Positions 8,626 through 16,958 of a stretch of 64,000 nucleotides of DNA are shown here, one piece after another. The translations under genes and the position numbers were made by a program. The stretch is from Pseudomonas sp. LBUM920. GTDB lineage: Bacteria; Pseudomonadota; Gammaproteobacteria; Pseudomonadales; Pseudomonadaceae. The stretch is taken from NCBI RefSeq assembly GCF_003852315.1, contig NZ_CP027762.1, forward strand, positions 2,275,501 to 2,339,500, read 5' to 3'. The notes under the pieces were generated by a model. It made no database searches. It had not been told where the DNA came from and worked only from the letters and a program-made list of their open reading frames with translations. Each line of letters begins with the position of its first letter. Positions within the stretch are counted from its first letter, which is position 1.

Positions 8626-9240
8626 TCAGCGCTGCGCAAATGCCAGGTTCAAACCCAACCCTGCAAAGGCTGCCGCAAAACTGCGGCGCAACCAGTTCTG
8701 CACGCGCGGCGATTCGATCACGGCGCGGCGAAAGCCATTGGCCAACAAGCCATAGATGACGAAAACCGCAAACGTCATCGCCATGAATACTGCGCTCAGT
8801 ACCAGCATTTGCACGGCGGGCGAGATGCTGCCTGGGGTAACAAACTGGGGCAGAAAGGCCAGGAAGAAAATCGTCAGCTTGGGGTTGAGGATGTTCAACA
8901 GGAAACCACGGATCATCAGGCCGCGCGCTGTGGTTGCAGTCGGTGCGTCATTCATCGCGAAGGCCGAGCGATCACGCCAGGTGGCATAGGCCAGGTAGAG
9001 CAAGTAGGCAACGCCCGCGTACCTGAGCACTTCAAACGCCAACGCGCTGGTGTGCAGCAGGGCAGAGAGGCCGAGCACCGATGCCAGCAAGTGGGGCAGG
9101 ATGCCTGCGGTACAACCCAGCGCAGCAAATACGCTGGCGCGCTTGCCGGCGGTGAGGCCGGTGGAGACGGTAAAGATCACACCGGTGCCGGGGATCAGCA
9201 CGACGATCAGGCAGGTGACGAGGAAGTTCACACTGAGCAT
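8626..9240 (-). CDS. LysE/RhtB family amino-acid exporter
   Basis: A 204-residue inner-membrane protein with about six hydrophobic segments and the family motif VLIPGTGVIFTVSTGLTAG near the N-terminus, followed by GCTAGILPHLLAS and FLLNILNPKLTIFFLAFLP. The family exports amino acids or related compounds; the substrate cannot be told from sequence. I chose ATG at 9240 because AAGGAG lies ten bases upstream; the in-frame TTG at 9249 is too close to it. It is divergent from the DUF1615 lipoprotein gene, with a TGACAG-N3-CTGTCA palindrome between them. Confidence 0.88.
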   Translation of the reverse strand: MLSVNFLVTCLIVVLIPGTGVIFTVSTGLTAGKRASVFAALGCTAGILPHLLASVLGLSALLHTSALAFEVLRYAGVAYLLYLAYATWRDRSAFAMNDAPTATTARGLMIRGFLLNILNPKLTIFFLAFLPQFVTPGSISPAVQMLVLSAVFMAMTFAVFVIYGLLANGFRRAVIESPRVQNWLRRSFAAAFAGLGLNLAFAQR

Positions 9241-9270
9241 GGCATTCAAACTCCTTGTAGGAATGGTCGA

Positions 9271-9285
9271 TGACAGATCCTGTCA
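9271..9285. promoter_or_regulatory. short palindrome in the lysE/DUF1615 divergent promoter
   Basis: TGACAG-ATC-CTGTCA is a perfect 6-3-6 palindrome 31 bases upstream of the LysE start. It is a candidate operator; no regulator gene is adjacent. Confidence 0.35.
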
Positions 9286-9386
9286 CGTTAGTTTGCGATT
9301 GGCGAGTGCGGCAGGTCGGCGAACCCCGGTTAGACTTACCTGTCGATATCCGCAATGCCCGGCCCGTCGTTATCCAAGGAAGCCCC

Positions 9387-10472
9387 ATGTATTCAAGCCG
9401 CCTGATCCTGTGCCTCACCACGTTGCTGGTGCTGGCCGGTTGCTCCACTTCACGCAGTCCGCAACAGCCGGAGCGTAGCGAGGCCGAGGTGAAAGCGCAG
9501 ATCGTGCGCCTGCTGCCGGCGACGGTGCCGGACCGTGGTGGCTGGGCACAAGACATCTACACCGCCTTCGACACTCAGAAAATCTACCCCAGCACCGAAA
9601 ATATCTGTGCTGTGCTGGCAGTCACCGAGCAAGAGTCCACCTACCAGGTCGACCCGCCGGTGCCAAACATGGGCAAGATCGCCCAGGATGAAATCCTGCG
9701 CCGTGCCGGCAAGGTCCATGTGCCAGCCTTTGTGGTGCGCAGCGCACTGCAACTGCGCTCGCCTACCGGTAAGTCCTACGCCGAGCGTTTGAGTGCTGCA
9801 CGCACGGAGAAGGACCTGAGCGCAATCTTCGACGATTTCATCAGCGTGGTGCCTCTGGGTAATACCTTATTTGGCGGTTTCAACCCGGTGCATACCGCAG
9901 GCCCGATGCAAGTCAGCATCGACTTTGCACAGAAACAGGCGCGGGGTTATCCCTACACGGTGGACGGCACGATTCGCCGTGAAGTCTTCACGCGGCGCGG
10001 CGGCATGTATTTCGGCATCGCCCACTTGCTGGGCTACCCGGTCAGTTATGACCAGCCGCTGTACCGCTTTGCTGACTTCAACGCCGGTTGGTACGCCAGC
10101 CGCAACGCTGCGTTCCAGGCTGCCGTCAGCCGCATTACTGGCACCGAGCTGGCGTTGGATGGCGACTTGATTCGCTATGGCTCATTGTTGCCGGGCACCA
10201 CTGAGTTGGCGGTGCGCTCCCTGGGGGCCAAGTTGGACATGCGCAATCCGACCATCCGCAGCCAGTTGGAGAAGGGTGAGCAATTGGACTTTGAGGAGAC
10301 CACCCTCTACAAACGCGTGTACGCGCTGGCTGATAAAGCGGCCGGCAAGCCAATGCCACGGGCGATACTGCCAGGCATCGTGTTGAAGAGCCCGAAGATC
10401 ACTCGCAACCTGACCACCGCGTGGTTCGCCAAGCGCGTGGATGATCGGTATCAGCGCTGCATGAAGCGCTGA
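9387..10472 (+). CDS. DUF1615 family outer-membrane lipoprotein
   Basis: A 361-residue protein starting with a lipoprotein signal peptide (LTTLLVLAGCS, lipobox LAGC at about residue 19). The body matches my recollection of DUF1615: ENICAVLAVTEQESTYQVDP, a lytic-transglycosylase-like segment with a Glu in TEQES, then GGFNPVHTAGPMQVS and RRGGMYFGIAHLLGYP. Together these suggest a peptidoglycan-interacting envelope protein, but enzymatic function has not been established to my knowledge. The ATG at 9387 is used because the signal peptide starts there; the longer frame from 9270 has no signal character. Confidence 0.85.
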   Translation: MYSSRLILCLTTLLVLAGCSTSRSPQQPERSEAEVKAQIVRLLPATVPDRGGWAQDIYTAFDTQKIYPSTENICAVLAVTEQESTYQVDPPVPNMGKIAQDEILRRAGKVHVPAFVVRSALQLRSPTGKSYAERLSAARTEKDLSAIFDDFISVVPLGNTLFGGFNPVHTAGPMQVSIDFAQKQARGYPYTVDGTIRREVFTRRGGMYFGIAHLLGYPVSYDQPLYRFADFNAGWYASRNAAFQAAVSRITGTELALDGDLIRYGSLLPGTTELAVRSLGAKLDMRNPTIRSQLEKGEQLDFEETTLYKRVYALADKAAGKPMPRAILPGIVLKSPKITRNLTTAWFAKRVDDRYQRCMKR

Positions 10473-10509
10473 TTATCGCTGGCGGGCGTGTCGTGGCGAG
10501 CGGCTTATT

Positions 10510-10644
10510 GTGGCGAGCGGGCTTGCCCCGCGTTGGGCTGCGAAGCAGCCCCCTGTCAAGCCGAACGCAGTGTGTCAGTCATCACTCGGTGCCTGGTTCT
10601 GGGGCTGCTTGGCAGCCGAATGCGGGGCAAGCCCGCTCGCCACA
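10510..10644. repeat. REP inverted-repeat element, class with TGTGGCGAGCGGG ends
   Basis: Arms TGTGGCGAGCGGGCTTG (from 10510) and CAAGCCCGCTCGCCACA (to 10644) face each other, with inner GGGCTGC/GCAGCCC repeats. The right arm lies inside the 3' end of the DUF4349 gene. Confidence 0.85.
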
Positions 10645-11450
10645 GAAAGCTCGTTTGCAGCAGTACGCCTGCCAGCCACCACAAACCGACGCCATAACCA
10701 GACCCATAACCACATCACCGGAAACGCCAGGATCACGAACGGCAGTACATAGCTGGCGCGTTCCAGTGCATCTGCTGTGCCGTCCACCAGGTTGTCGCCC
10801 AGGTTGCTGAAGATCCGGCTGAAGCGTGACGGCTGGTTCGCGCCATCGGAGGAACGGAAACTCAGGGTCACGCGGTTAGTATCAAGGCGGCGTTGTTGGC
10901 CGGCGGCGACCTGGGCGAGTGCCTGCAGTTCGTTTTCAACGCCCGCCTGCTCCTTGGTTAAAGCGATCAGGTCGCTGACGCTGATGTCCTTGCGCTTGGC
11001 CAGCTCATCGAGGCGCTGTTGCTGGGCTTGCAGGCGATCCTGGCGACGGCGCACATCGGCGACCGCGTCAGCCAGGTCTTCGGCGGTGGTGATGCGCTGG
11101 CCGAGTGTTCCACCTTCTGCGGCCAGCGCGACCATCGGCTCCACGCCGGTGGGTGCAATGCGCAGGATGATCTCGCCACCGTTGCCATCTTCGGTGATGC
11201 CCAGAATATTGCAGGCGCCAAAGCGTGCCGACTCACAGGCCTCGCGGGTGGCCTGCATGCGCGGTGCAAGCAGGGCGCCGGGCAGCGCCAGGGTCAGCTC
11301 GTGCTCATAAGCCAATTGCGCGCCGGCTCGGCCTTGTTCGCCATTGATGACAGTGGCACGGGAGTGCTCCTTGGGCGAACAGCCGGCCAAGGCCAGTGCG
11401 GCCAGCAAGATCAAAAGAAGCGGTTGTGTTGTGCCGTCCAGGTGGCGCAT
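10575..11450 (-). CDS. DUF4349 family lipoprotein whose C-terminus is encoded by a REP element
   Basis: A 291-residue protein with lipobox ALALAGCS at about residue 24. A coiled-coil-like central region (RRRQDRLQAQQQRLDELAKRK, split as RRRQDRLQAQQQ and RLDELAKRK, around 135-155) and a C-terminal transmembrane helix (FVILAFPVMWLWVWLW) are the DUF4349 layout. It is probably anchored in the envelope. The last ~17 codons before the terminal stretch (VASGLAPHSAAKQPQNQ) are the translation of the REP arm, so the native stop was probably lost or replaced when the element inserted. Function unknown. It is divergent from the thioesterase gene. Confidence 0.82.
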   Translation of the reverse strand: MRHLDGTTQPLLLILLAALALAGCSPKEHSRATVINGEQGRAGAQLAYEHELTLALPGALLAPRMQATREACESARFGACNILGITEDGNGGEIILRIAPTGVEPMVALAAEGGTLGQRITTAEDLADAVADVRRRQDRLQAQQQRLDELAKRKDISVSDLIALTKEQAGVENELQALAQVAAGQQRRLDTNRVTLSFRSSDGANQPSRFSRIFSNLGDNLVDGTADALERASYVLPFVILAFPVMWLWVWLWRRFVVAGRRTAANELSVASGLAPHSAAKQPQNQAPSDD

Positions 11451-11606
11451 TGCTGTTCCTTGGATATGCAGGGGAAATTGCCCGCGATTAAAGCGGGTCT
11501 GGCGGATTTACGCAAAGCATCGCGCAGGATTTGCGTGACTGATGATGATGGCCTCCGCAGAGGGCGGGGCGTACACCTCAGACCTTACGCCAAGGATGAA
11601 TTTGCC

Positions 11607-12023
11607 ATGACTGCCTACGCTGTGCCCGAAGGGTTTGTTTCGCTGCCGCGCAGTAGCCCGCTGCTCGACTTGCTGGGCCCAGCTTATTGCCGGGGCGAAG
11701 GCCTGGATCTGGAAATAGGCCTGCGCTCCGATAACCGCCACGCGAATGGGCGCGGCACGGTGCATGGCGGGGTATTGGCGACCCTGGCGGATGTCGGCAT
11801 GGGCTATGCGATGGCGTTTTCCAGTGAGCCGCCGTTGCCGTTGATTACCGCGAGCATGACGTTGAATTACCTGGGGCCGGTGCAGGTGGGCGACTGGATT
11901 GTGGTGCGGTTGGAGCATCACAAACGCGGGCGGCAGATGGCGTTTGCCACGGTGAGCTTGCAGGTGGGGGAGAATGTCGTGGCGCGAGCGACTGCCGTGT
12001 TTGCGGTGCCACGCACGGACTAA
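11607..12023 (+). CDS. PaaI-type hotdog-fold thioesterase
   Basis: A 138-residue single-domain hotdog protein. The active-site helix is visible as GTVHGGVLATLADVGMGYA, followed by ITASMTLNYLGPVQVGDW and a C-terminal strand VVARATAVFAV, all typical of PaaI/YdiI-like acyl-CoA thioesterases. The likely reaction is hydrolysis of an aromatic or short acyl-CoA; the substrate cannot be predicted. ATG at 11607 has an AAGGA ribosome binding site 10 bases upstream, and the longer open frame overlapping the antisense DUF4349 gene is not used. A REP element follows. Confidence 0.88.
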   Translation: MTAYAVPEGFVSLPRSSPLLDLLGPAYCRGEGLDLEIGLRSDNRHANGRGTVHGGVLATLADVGMGYAMAFSSEPPLPLITASMTLNYLGPVQVGDWIVVRLEHHKRGRQMAFATVSLQVGENVVARATAVFAVPRTD

Positions 12024-12036
12024 CAATAGAGATCAT

Positions 12037-12126
12037 TGTGGGCGCTGGCTTGCCTGCGAAAGCGCAGGGTCAGCCAGCACATTTGCCAACGGTCGACCCG
12101 CTATCGCAGGCAAGCCAGGTCCCACA
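12037..12126. repeat. REP element, TGTGGGCGCTGGCTTGCC class
   Basis: Facing arms TGTGGGCGCTGGCTTGCC and a right arm GGCAAGCCAGGTCCCACA about 50 bases apart, between the convergent thioesterase and thiolase genes. Confidence 0.85.
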
Positions 12127-12156
12127 GTTGGACGGTGGTTTTTCATGGGGACGGCT

Positions 12157-12196
12157 TAAAAAAGAAAAGGCCCGGTTTTCGTGGAACCGAGCCTTT
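12157..12196 (-). terminator. intrinsic terminator of the dhcA-dhcB-atoB operon
   Basis: On the minus strand AAAGGCTCGGTT pairs with AACCGGGCCTTT (one mismatch) and is followed by TCTTTTTT, 20 bases after the thiolase stop. This is a classic intrinsic terminator. Confidence 0.85.
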
Positions 12197-12215
12197 GCTC
12201 CTGTTGCTCTTTGGA

Positions 12216-13397
12216 TCAGCTGCGTTCGAGGGCGAGGGCTACACCTTGACCGCCACCGATGCACAGCGTCGCCAGGCCTTTCTTGGCGTCGCGCTTGATC
12301 ATTTCATGCAGCAATGTCACCAGCACGCGGCAACCCGAGGCACCGATCGGGTGGCCGATGGCGATGGCACCGCCATTGACATTGACCTTCTCGGCGTCCC
12401 ACTCCAGCTCTTTGCCCACCGCCAAAGATTGCGCGGCAAAGGCTTCGTTGGCTTCGATCAGGTCCAGGTCGCCCAGGCTCCAGCCGGCCTTGTCCAGGCA
12501 GCGGCGAGTGGCCGACACCGGGCCGATGCCCATGAGCGCGGGGTCGACGCCGGCGTTGGCGTAGCTGGCGATACGCGCCAGTGCAGGCAGGCCGAGGGCT
12601 TTGGCCTTATCGGCGCTCATCAATAACACTGCAGCGGCGCCGTCGTTGAGGCTGGAAGCGTTGCCGGCGGTGACACTGCCGTCTTTCTTGAATGCGGGTT
12701 TGAGCTTGGCCAGGGATTCGGCGGTGGTGCCGGCGCGTGGTTGTTCATCGACCGCGAAGGCCACTGGGTCGCCTTTGCGCTGGGGGATCAGGACCGGGGT
12801 GATCTCATCAACAAACCGACCGGCTTCAATAGCCGCAGCGGCTTTTTGCTGGGAGGCAGCGGCGAAAGCATCCTGGGCTTCACGGCTGATACCGTACTTG
12901 TCTACCAGGTTCTCGGCGGTGATGCCCATGTGGTAGTCGTTGAACGCATCCCACAGGCCGTCGGTGATCATGCTGTCGAGCATTTTGGCATGGCCCATGC
13001 GCAGACCGGTGCGTGCAGCGGGCAATACGTACGGCGCCAGGCTCATGTTCTCCATGCCGCCGGCGATGATCACGTCGGCGTCGCCGCAACGGACGGCCTG
13101 GGCGCCCAAGTGGAGGGCTTTGAGGCCCGAGCCGCAGACTTTGTTCAGGGTCAGGGCCGGCACGGCGTGGGGCAGACCGGCGAGTATCGAGGCCTGGCGC
13201 GCAGGGTTCTGGCCGCTGCCTGCGGTGAGTACCTGGCCGAGGATGACTTCATCCACTAGAGCCGGGTCCAGGCCGGTCTGCTCCAGCAGGCGACGGATCA
13301 CGGCCGCGCCCAGTTCCGGTGCCGGGATACTGGCCAGCGAACCTTGAAAGCTGCCCACGGCGGTGCGGGTGGCAGCAACAATCACGACGTCTTGCAT
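12216..13397 (-). CDS. atoB: acetyl-CoA acetyltransferase (thiolase)
   Basis: A 393-residue thiolase, the family's usual length. The nucleophilic cysteine is in LNKVCGSGLKALH (about residue 88); the C-terminal signatures NVNGGAIAIGHPIGASGCR and LCIGGGQG carry the catalytic His and second Cys. It cleaves acetoacetyl-CoA with CoA to two acetyl-CoA. ATG at 13397 is preceded by GAGGA at suitable distance; an in-frame GTG at 13412 would overlap that site. It is last in the operon after the two CoA-transferase subunits, the P. aeruginosa PA1999-PA2001 order. Confidence 0.95.
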   Translation of the reverse strand: MQDVVIVAATRTAVGSFQGSLASIPAPELGAAVIRRLLEQTGLDPALVDEVILGQVLTAGSGQNPARQASILAGLPHAVPALTLNKVCGSGLKALHLGAQAVRCGDADVIIAGGMENMSLAPYVLPAARTGLRMGHAKMLDSMITDGLWDAFNDYHMGITAENLVDKYGISREAQDAFAAASQQKAAAAIEAGRFVDEITPVLIPQRKGDPVAFAVDEQPRAGTTAESLAKLKPAFKKDGSVTAGNASSLNDGAAAVLLMSADKAKALGLPALARIASYANAGVDPALMGIGPVSATRRCLDKAGWSLGDLDLIEANEAFAAQSLAVGKELEWDAEKVNVNGGAIAIGHPIGASGCRVLVTLLHEMIKRDAKKGLATLCIGGGQGVALALERS

Positions 13398-13408
13398 GGA
13401 ATCTGTCC

Positions 13409-14068
13409 TCACTGGAAGTGCATTTCTGGAACGTGGTCCGGGACGATCAGTTTACCGGCGGTCTTGCTCACAATCTCTTCAACGCTGACGCCAGGTGCGC
13501 GTTCCTTGAGGACAAAAGCGCCATTTTCGATCTCAAGGTAAGCCAGGTCCGTCAATACACGCTTGATGCACTTGGCGCCGGTCAGCGGCAGGCTGCACTG
13601 GCTGAGCAACTTGGACTCACCGTCCTTGGACGCATGGGTCATGATCACGATGATGTTTTCTGCACCGGCCACCAGGTCCATGGCGCCGCCCATGCCCTTG
13701 ACCAGTTTGCCGGGAATCATCCACGAGGCGATGTTGCCTTGTACGTCCACTTCAAACGCGCCGAGCACGGTGAGGTCGACGTGGCCCCCGCGAATCATCG
13801 CGAAGGACTCGGCGGAGGAGAAGATCGAGGCGCCGATGCGCGCAGTCACGGTCTGCTTGCCGGCGTTGATCATGTCGGCATCGATGGTTTCTTCGGTAGG
13901 AAACGGGCCCATGCCGAGCAGGCCGTTTTCCGACTGCAGCATCACTTCCATGCCTTCGGGAATGTAGTTGGCCACCAGGGTCGGAATGCCGATGCCGAGG
14001 TTGACGTAGAAACCGTCCTGCATTTCACGTGCGACGCGTTGAGCCATTTGTTCGCGGGTAAGGGCCAT
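13409..14068 (-). CDS. dhcB: CoA-transferase subunit B (dehydrocarnitine/3-oxoacid type)
   Basis: A 219-residue beta subunit of a class I CoA-transferase. It starts MALTREQMAQRVAREM, contains NLGIGIPTLVANYIP and the active-site segment SENGLLGMGPFP, whose Glu forms the covalent CoA thioester in this family. With subunit A it moves CoA from a donor to a 3-oxoacid. Gene order and the divergent LysR match the P. aeruginosa dehydrocarnitine CoA-transferase of carnitine catabolism, so I prefer dhcB over scoB/atoA, although substrate cannot be read from sequence alone. It lies 11 bases upstream of atoB. Confidence 0.88.
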   Translation of the reverse strand: MALTREQMAQRVAREMQDGFYVNLGIGIPTLVANYIPEGMEVMLQSENGLLGMGPFPTEETIDADMINAGKQTVTARIGASIFSSAESFAMIRGGHVDLTVLGAFEVDVQGNIASWMIPGKLVKGMGGAMDLVAGAENIIVIMTHASKDGESKLLSQCSLPLTGAKCIKRVLTDLAYLEIENGAFVLKERAPGVSVEEIVSKTAGKLIVPDHVPEMHFQ

Positions 14069-14099
14069 TGTTTGTCTCCTTATTATTTGAGCTGGCGGA

Positions 14100-14798
14100 T
14101 TATTTGCGGACAGTGCGCTGTTCGATGCGCTTCTCGAAGGTGCCGCAGATGATCCGGTCGACGTAGATGCCTGGAGTGTGGATCTGCGCCGGGTCCAGCT
14201 CGCCCGGTTCGACAATTTCTTCAACTTCGACCACGGTGATCTTGCCGGCGGTGGCAGCCAGCGGGTTGAAGTTCTGGGCGGTGTGGCGATAGATGACGTT
14301 GCCGAAATGGTCGGCTTTCCAGCCTTTGACGATGGCGAAGTCGCCGGTGATGGACTCTTCCATCAGGTAGGGGCGGCCATTGAATTCGCGGGTTTCCTTG
14401 CCTTCGGCGACGGGGGTGCCGACGCCGGTGGCGGTGAAGAAGGCCGGGATGCCAGCACCGCCCGCGCGCATTTTTTCTGCCAGGGTGCCTTGGGGCGTCA
14501 GTACCACTTCGATTTCGCCGCTGAGCAGTTGCTTCTCGAACAGGGCGTTTTCACCGACGTAGGACGCGATCACTTTGCTGATCTGTTTTTCTTCCAGCAG
14601 CACGCCGAGGCCAAACCCATCGACGCCGCAGTTGTTGGAAACCACCGTCAAGTCGCGGGTGCCTTTGCGCTTGATCTCGGCAATGAGGTTTTCCGGAATG
14701 CCGCACAGGCCAAAACCACCGGAGAGCACGGTCATCCCGTCTTCCAGGCCTGCCAGTGCTTCTTCATAGGACGCCACGCGTTTATCGAAACCTGCCAT
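14100..14798 (-). CDS. dhcA: CoA-transferase subunit A (dehydrocarnitine/3-oxoacid type)
   Basis: A 232-residue alpha subunit of a class I CoA-transferase. The glycine-rich CoA-binding loop is GGFGLCGIPENLI near residue 31, and GVGTPVAEGKETREF and FNPLAATAGKITVVE are subunit A signatures. It is the first gene of a dhcA-dhcB-atoB operon divergent from a LysR gene, as in P. aeruginosa where the system takes dehydrocarnitine towards glycine betaine and acetoacetyl-CoA units. ATG at 14798 has AGAGGTGC upstream. The alternative assignment is a succinyl-CoA:3-ketoacid transferase for ketone-body use. Confidence 0.88.
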   Translation of the reverse strand: MAGFDKRVASYEEALAGLEDGMTVLSGGFGLCGIPENLIAEIKRKGTRDLTVVSNNCGVDGFGLGVLLEEKQISKVIASYVGENALFEKQLLSGEIEVVLTPQGTLAEKMRAGGAGIPAFFTATGVGTPVAEGKETREFNGRPYLMEESITGDFAIVKGWKADHFGNVIYRHTAQNFNPLAATAGKITVVEVEEIVEPGELDPAQIHTPGIYVDRIICGTFEKRIEQRTVRK

Positions 14799-14986
14799 AT
14801 GCACCTCTTTTATTGTGTGTGGGCCAGCCAATGACACGAGTGTTGCGCCGACGGATTGATTTGTTAAGTTGTTTTTTAAGGTTGATTGGTTTGAAAAACA
14901 GCATAATCGGTTTTAAGCCGCAAGCTTCAAGCATAGACATGCGGCAACCTTACTTGCAGCATCCGACTGGCAGCGTGGAGCTTCCT

Positions 14987-15889
14987 ATGACCGTTAAACA
15001 GATGCGTGCCTTTCTCGCCGTGGCCCAGAGCCTGAGTTTCGCCGCTGCTTGCGAACGCCTGCACCTCTCTCAATCGGCGCTGAGCCTGACTATCAAAGGG
15101 CTGGAGGAGGGGTTAGGCGGGCGCTTGTTCAGCCGCAATACGCGCAATGTCGCGCTGACGCCTGAAGGTGAGTCGTTGTTGCCTCTGGCGCGTCGCTTGA
15201 TCGCCGATTGGGACAACGCCGAAGACGAGCTGCGCCAGCGTTTCACCCTCCAGCGTGGCCGGGTCACCGTGGCGGCGATGCCGTCGTTTGCAGGCAACTT
15301 GCTGCCACCGATCCTGAAGATATTCCGCGCCCGTTACCCGCAAGTGAACGTGACGGTACATGACCTGATCAACGAGCAGGTGCTGGAGATGGTGCGTGAC
15401 CGTCAGGTGGAACTGGGCGTGGCGTTCGAGCCGTCCGAGGGTTCGTCTCTGGCGTTCACCCCGTTGTATCTGGACCGGTTTATTGCGGTAGTGCCGGGAG
15501 ATTCCCCGTTGGCCCAGCGAAGCGAAATCGACTGGCCAACCTTGCTGGAGCAGCCGTTCATTACCCTGCAGCGGCCTTCCACGGTACGGGTGATGCTTGA
15601 GGAGCACCTGGGCGCGTTGCAGATGAAATTGCCGGTAGCGCTGGAGAGTCATCAATTGGCGACGGTGGGCAAGATGGTTGCCAATGGCCTTGGCGTCAGC
15701 GCCGTACCCGCGTTGTGCGCGAAACAGATGGAAGAGGCGGGCGCCCATTGCATCACGTTGAGCGATCCGGTGATCGAGCGACCGATTGGTGTGTTGACCA
15801 AGCCGGGCCATGAATTATCGGCAGCTGCGCAGGTCTTGTTCGATATTTTTCGCGATGAAGCCGCCAAAGGCCGATTCCCATCGTTTTGA
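14987..15889 (+). CDS. dhcR: LysR family regulator of the adjacent CoA-transferase operon
   Basis: A 300-residue LysR protein. The N-terminal winged helix reads TVKQMRAFLAVAQSLSFAAA then HLSQSALSLTIKGLEE, followed by an effector-binding domain with VTVAAMPSFAGNLLPP and a periplasmic-binding-like fold to the C-terminus. It is transcribed divergently from dhcA across 188 bases, the normal layout for a LysR activator and its target operon, and matches the position of P. aeruginosa DhcR. The inducer is therefore likely dehydrocarnitine or a related ketoacid, by inference. ATG at 14987 starts exactly at the family N-terminus with GGAG upstream. Confidence 0.9.
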   Translation: MTVKQMRAFLAVAQSLSFAAACERLHLSQSALSLTIKGLEEGLGGRLFSRNTRNVALTPEGESLLPLARRLIADWDNAEDELRQRFTLQRGRVTVAAMPSFAGNLLPPILKIFRARYPQVNVTVHDLINEQVLEMVRDRQVELGVAFEPSEGSSLAFTPLYLDRFIAVVPGDSPLAQRSEIDWPTLLEQPFITLQRPSTVRVMLEEHLGALQMKLPVALESHQLATVGKMVANGLGVSAVPALCAKQMEEAGAHCITLSDPVIERPIGVLTKPGHELSAAAQVLFDIFRDEAAKGRFPSF

Positions 15890-15906
15890 TCACGACGCAA
15901 AACAAA

Positions 15907-15996
15907 TGTGGGCGCTGGCTCGTCGACGATGGCTATTTAAAACTCAACATCAGTGTTGAATATTAAACCGCCATCGCCGACGAGCCAGCGCCCACT
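15907..15996. repeat. REP-like inverted repeat with a divergent internal sequence
   Basis: Arms TGTGGGCGCTGGCTCGTCG and CGACGAGCCAGCGCCCAC enclose an AT-rich centre with its own small repeat. The inner part differs from the other REPs in the window (CTCGTCGACGAT instead of CTTGCCTGCGA). Confidence 0.8.
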
Positions 15997-16012
15997 AGTT
16001 GTCGAATATTAC

Positions 16013-16342
16013 TTAGTAATAGCGGTCGATTACTTTAACGTTCGAGCTGTCTTTGAAAGATGCCCAGGCATTGTTAAGTGTGTCGAATACCTGCTCGATA
16101 AAGTTTTGATCGGCAGCCGCTTTCTTGCCAACATAACCCTGGCCGCGGCGATACATTTTCAGGCGCGCCGCCAGGTTGCGGTTGTTTTTATCGAACTCTT
16201 CCTCAAGGGTATGGGGCGCCACGCAGTCGATATGGACTTGACCCGATTTTTCGACCCACAGGATATGGTCGTCGAGTGTGTCTTTCTGCGCTGCGAACAT
16301 CTCAGCCAATTCATCGATAGTTGGTTGGTTGTTCAGATTCAT
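16013..16342 (-). CDS. conserved hypothetical protein, 109 residues
   Basis: A small acidic, soluble protein with no signal peptide or membrane segment. The N-terminal half (TIDELAEMFAAQKDTLDDHI) is predicted helical; a beta-like LWVEKSGQVHIDCV segment follows, then a basic Lys/Arg-rich stretch (NNRNLAARLKMYRRGQGYVG) and an acidic C-terminus. I do not recognise a named family. A GGGGCTT stretch precedes the ATG. The codon use matches the neighbouring genes, so I believe it is expressed. It stands alone between a REP and a 600-base intergenic region. Confidence 0.7.
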   Translation of the reverse strand: MNLNNQPTIDELAEMFAAQKDTLDDHILWVEKSGQVHIDCVAPHTLEEEFDKNNRNLAARLKMYRRGQGYVGKKAAADQNFIEQVFDTLNNAWASFKDSSNVKVIDRYY

Positions 16343-16699
16343 AATGTAAGCCCCTTGACCAGTTGGCGATCTATCAGTTGATTCCGTTAAAACTGCTTAG
16401 TGTCTCCGGCTTGAAAGCCGGGCGTCAGTGACTGTCTGCCGAATACGGGCAGGGTCTTGAACCTGATGCATGTGGTCTTGCTGATGAACGGCTACGCAAT
16501 GGTTTCATCGCGAAGACAAGCAGCGTTTTAGCTTCTTGTACCGATCCTTGCGGGCCGGTCAGTTTCATCAATCTGCCTTGTGGGCAGTGCACATCCGGAA
16601 AAACAGCTCGGCGGTCAGACGAGCTTGTTCAAAACACGTGTTACCAACGCTCCCGATCCGGGAGACGTCTCGATAATGCAAGGGTAAAAAGGTTACGTC

Positions 16700-16742
16700 A
16701 ACGATTATGTAGTGATTTTTTTTGAGCACTACATAAATCGTT
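16700..16742. promoter_or_regulatory. 15-bp inverted repeat around a T8 loop
   Basis: AACGATTATGTAGTG (16700-16714) pairs with CACTACATAAATCGTT (16727-16742) apart from one bulged base, around a loop with eight T residues. Neither arm is followed by a T tract, so it looks more like an operator or an RNA hairpin than a terminator. Confidence 0.5.
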
Positions 16743-16836
16743 GTGGGGGCGGGGGAATGCGGAAAAACGTGACTTGGGCGTCATTTTTTGTGCGGTTGGT
16801 CGAAGGGGGCGAGGTCATCAATTCAGTATGGAAACC

Positions 16837-16925
16837 TGTGGGAGCGGGCTTGCTCGCGAAGGCAGTGGGTCAGCCGGAGCGCTTTTGACTGACGCACCGC
16901 CTTCGCGAGCAAGCCCGCTCCCACA
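16837..16925. repeat. REP element, TGTGGGAGCGGGCTTGCTCGC class
   Basis: Facing arms TGTGGGAGCGGGCTTGCTCG and CGAGCAAGCCCGCTCCCACA, located just after the sirtuin stop. Confidence 0.88.
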
Positions 16926-16958
16926 TACAGCCCTGTTCATCGTTGGTTTGTGGCGGTG

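Larger units (their letters stand above)
16343..16958. other. 616-base intergenic region
   Basis: No convincing gene. It holds a long AT-rich inverted repeat at 16700-16742 and a REP element at 16837-16925. The first 350 bases show no coding bias; a small RNA cannot be excluded. Confidence 0.5.
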
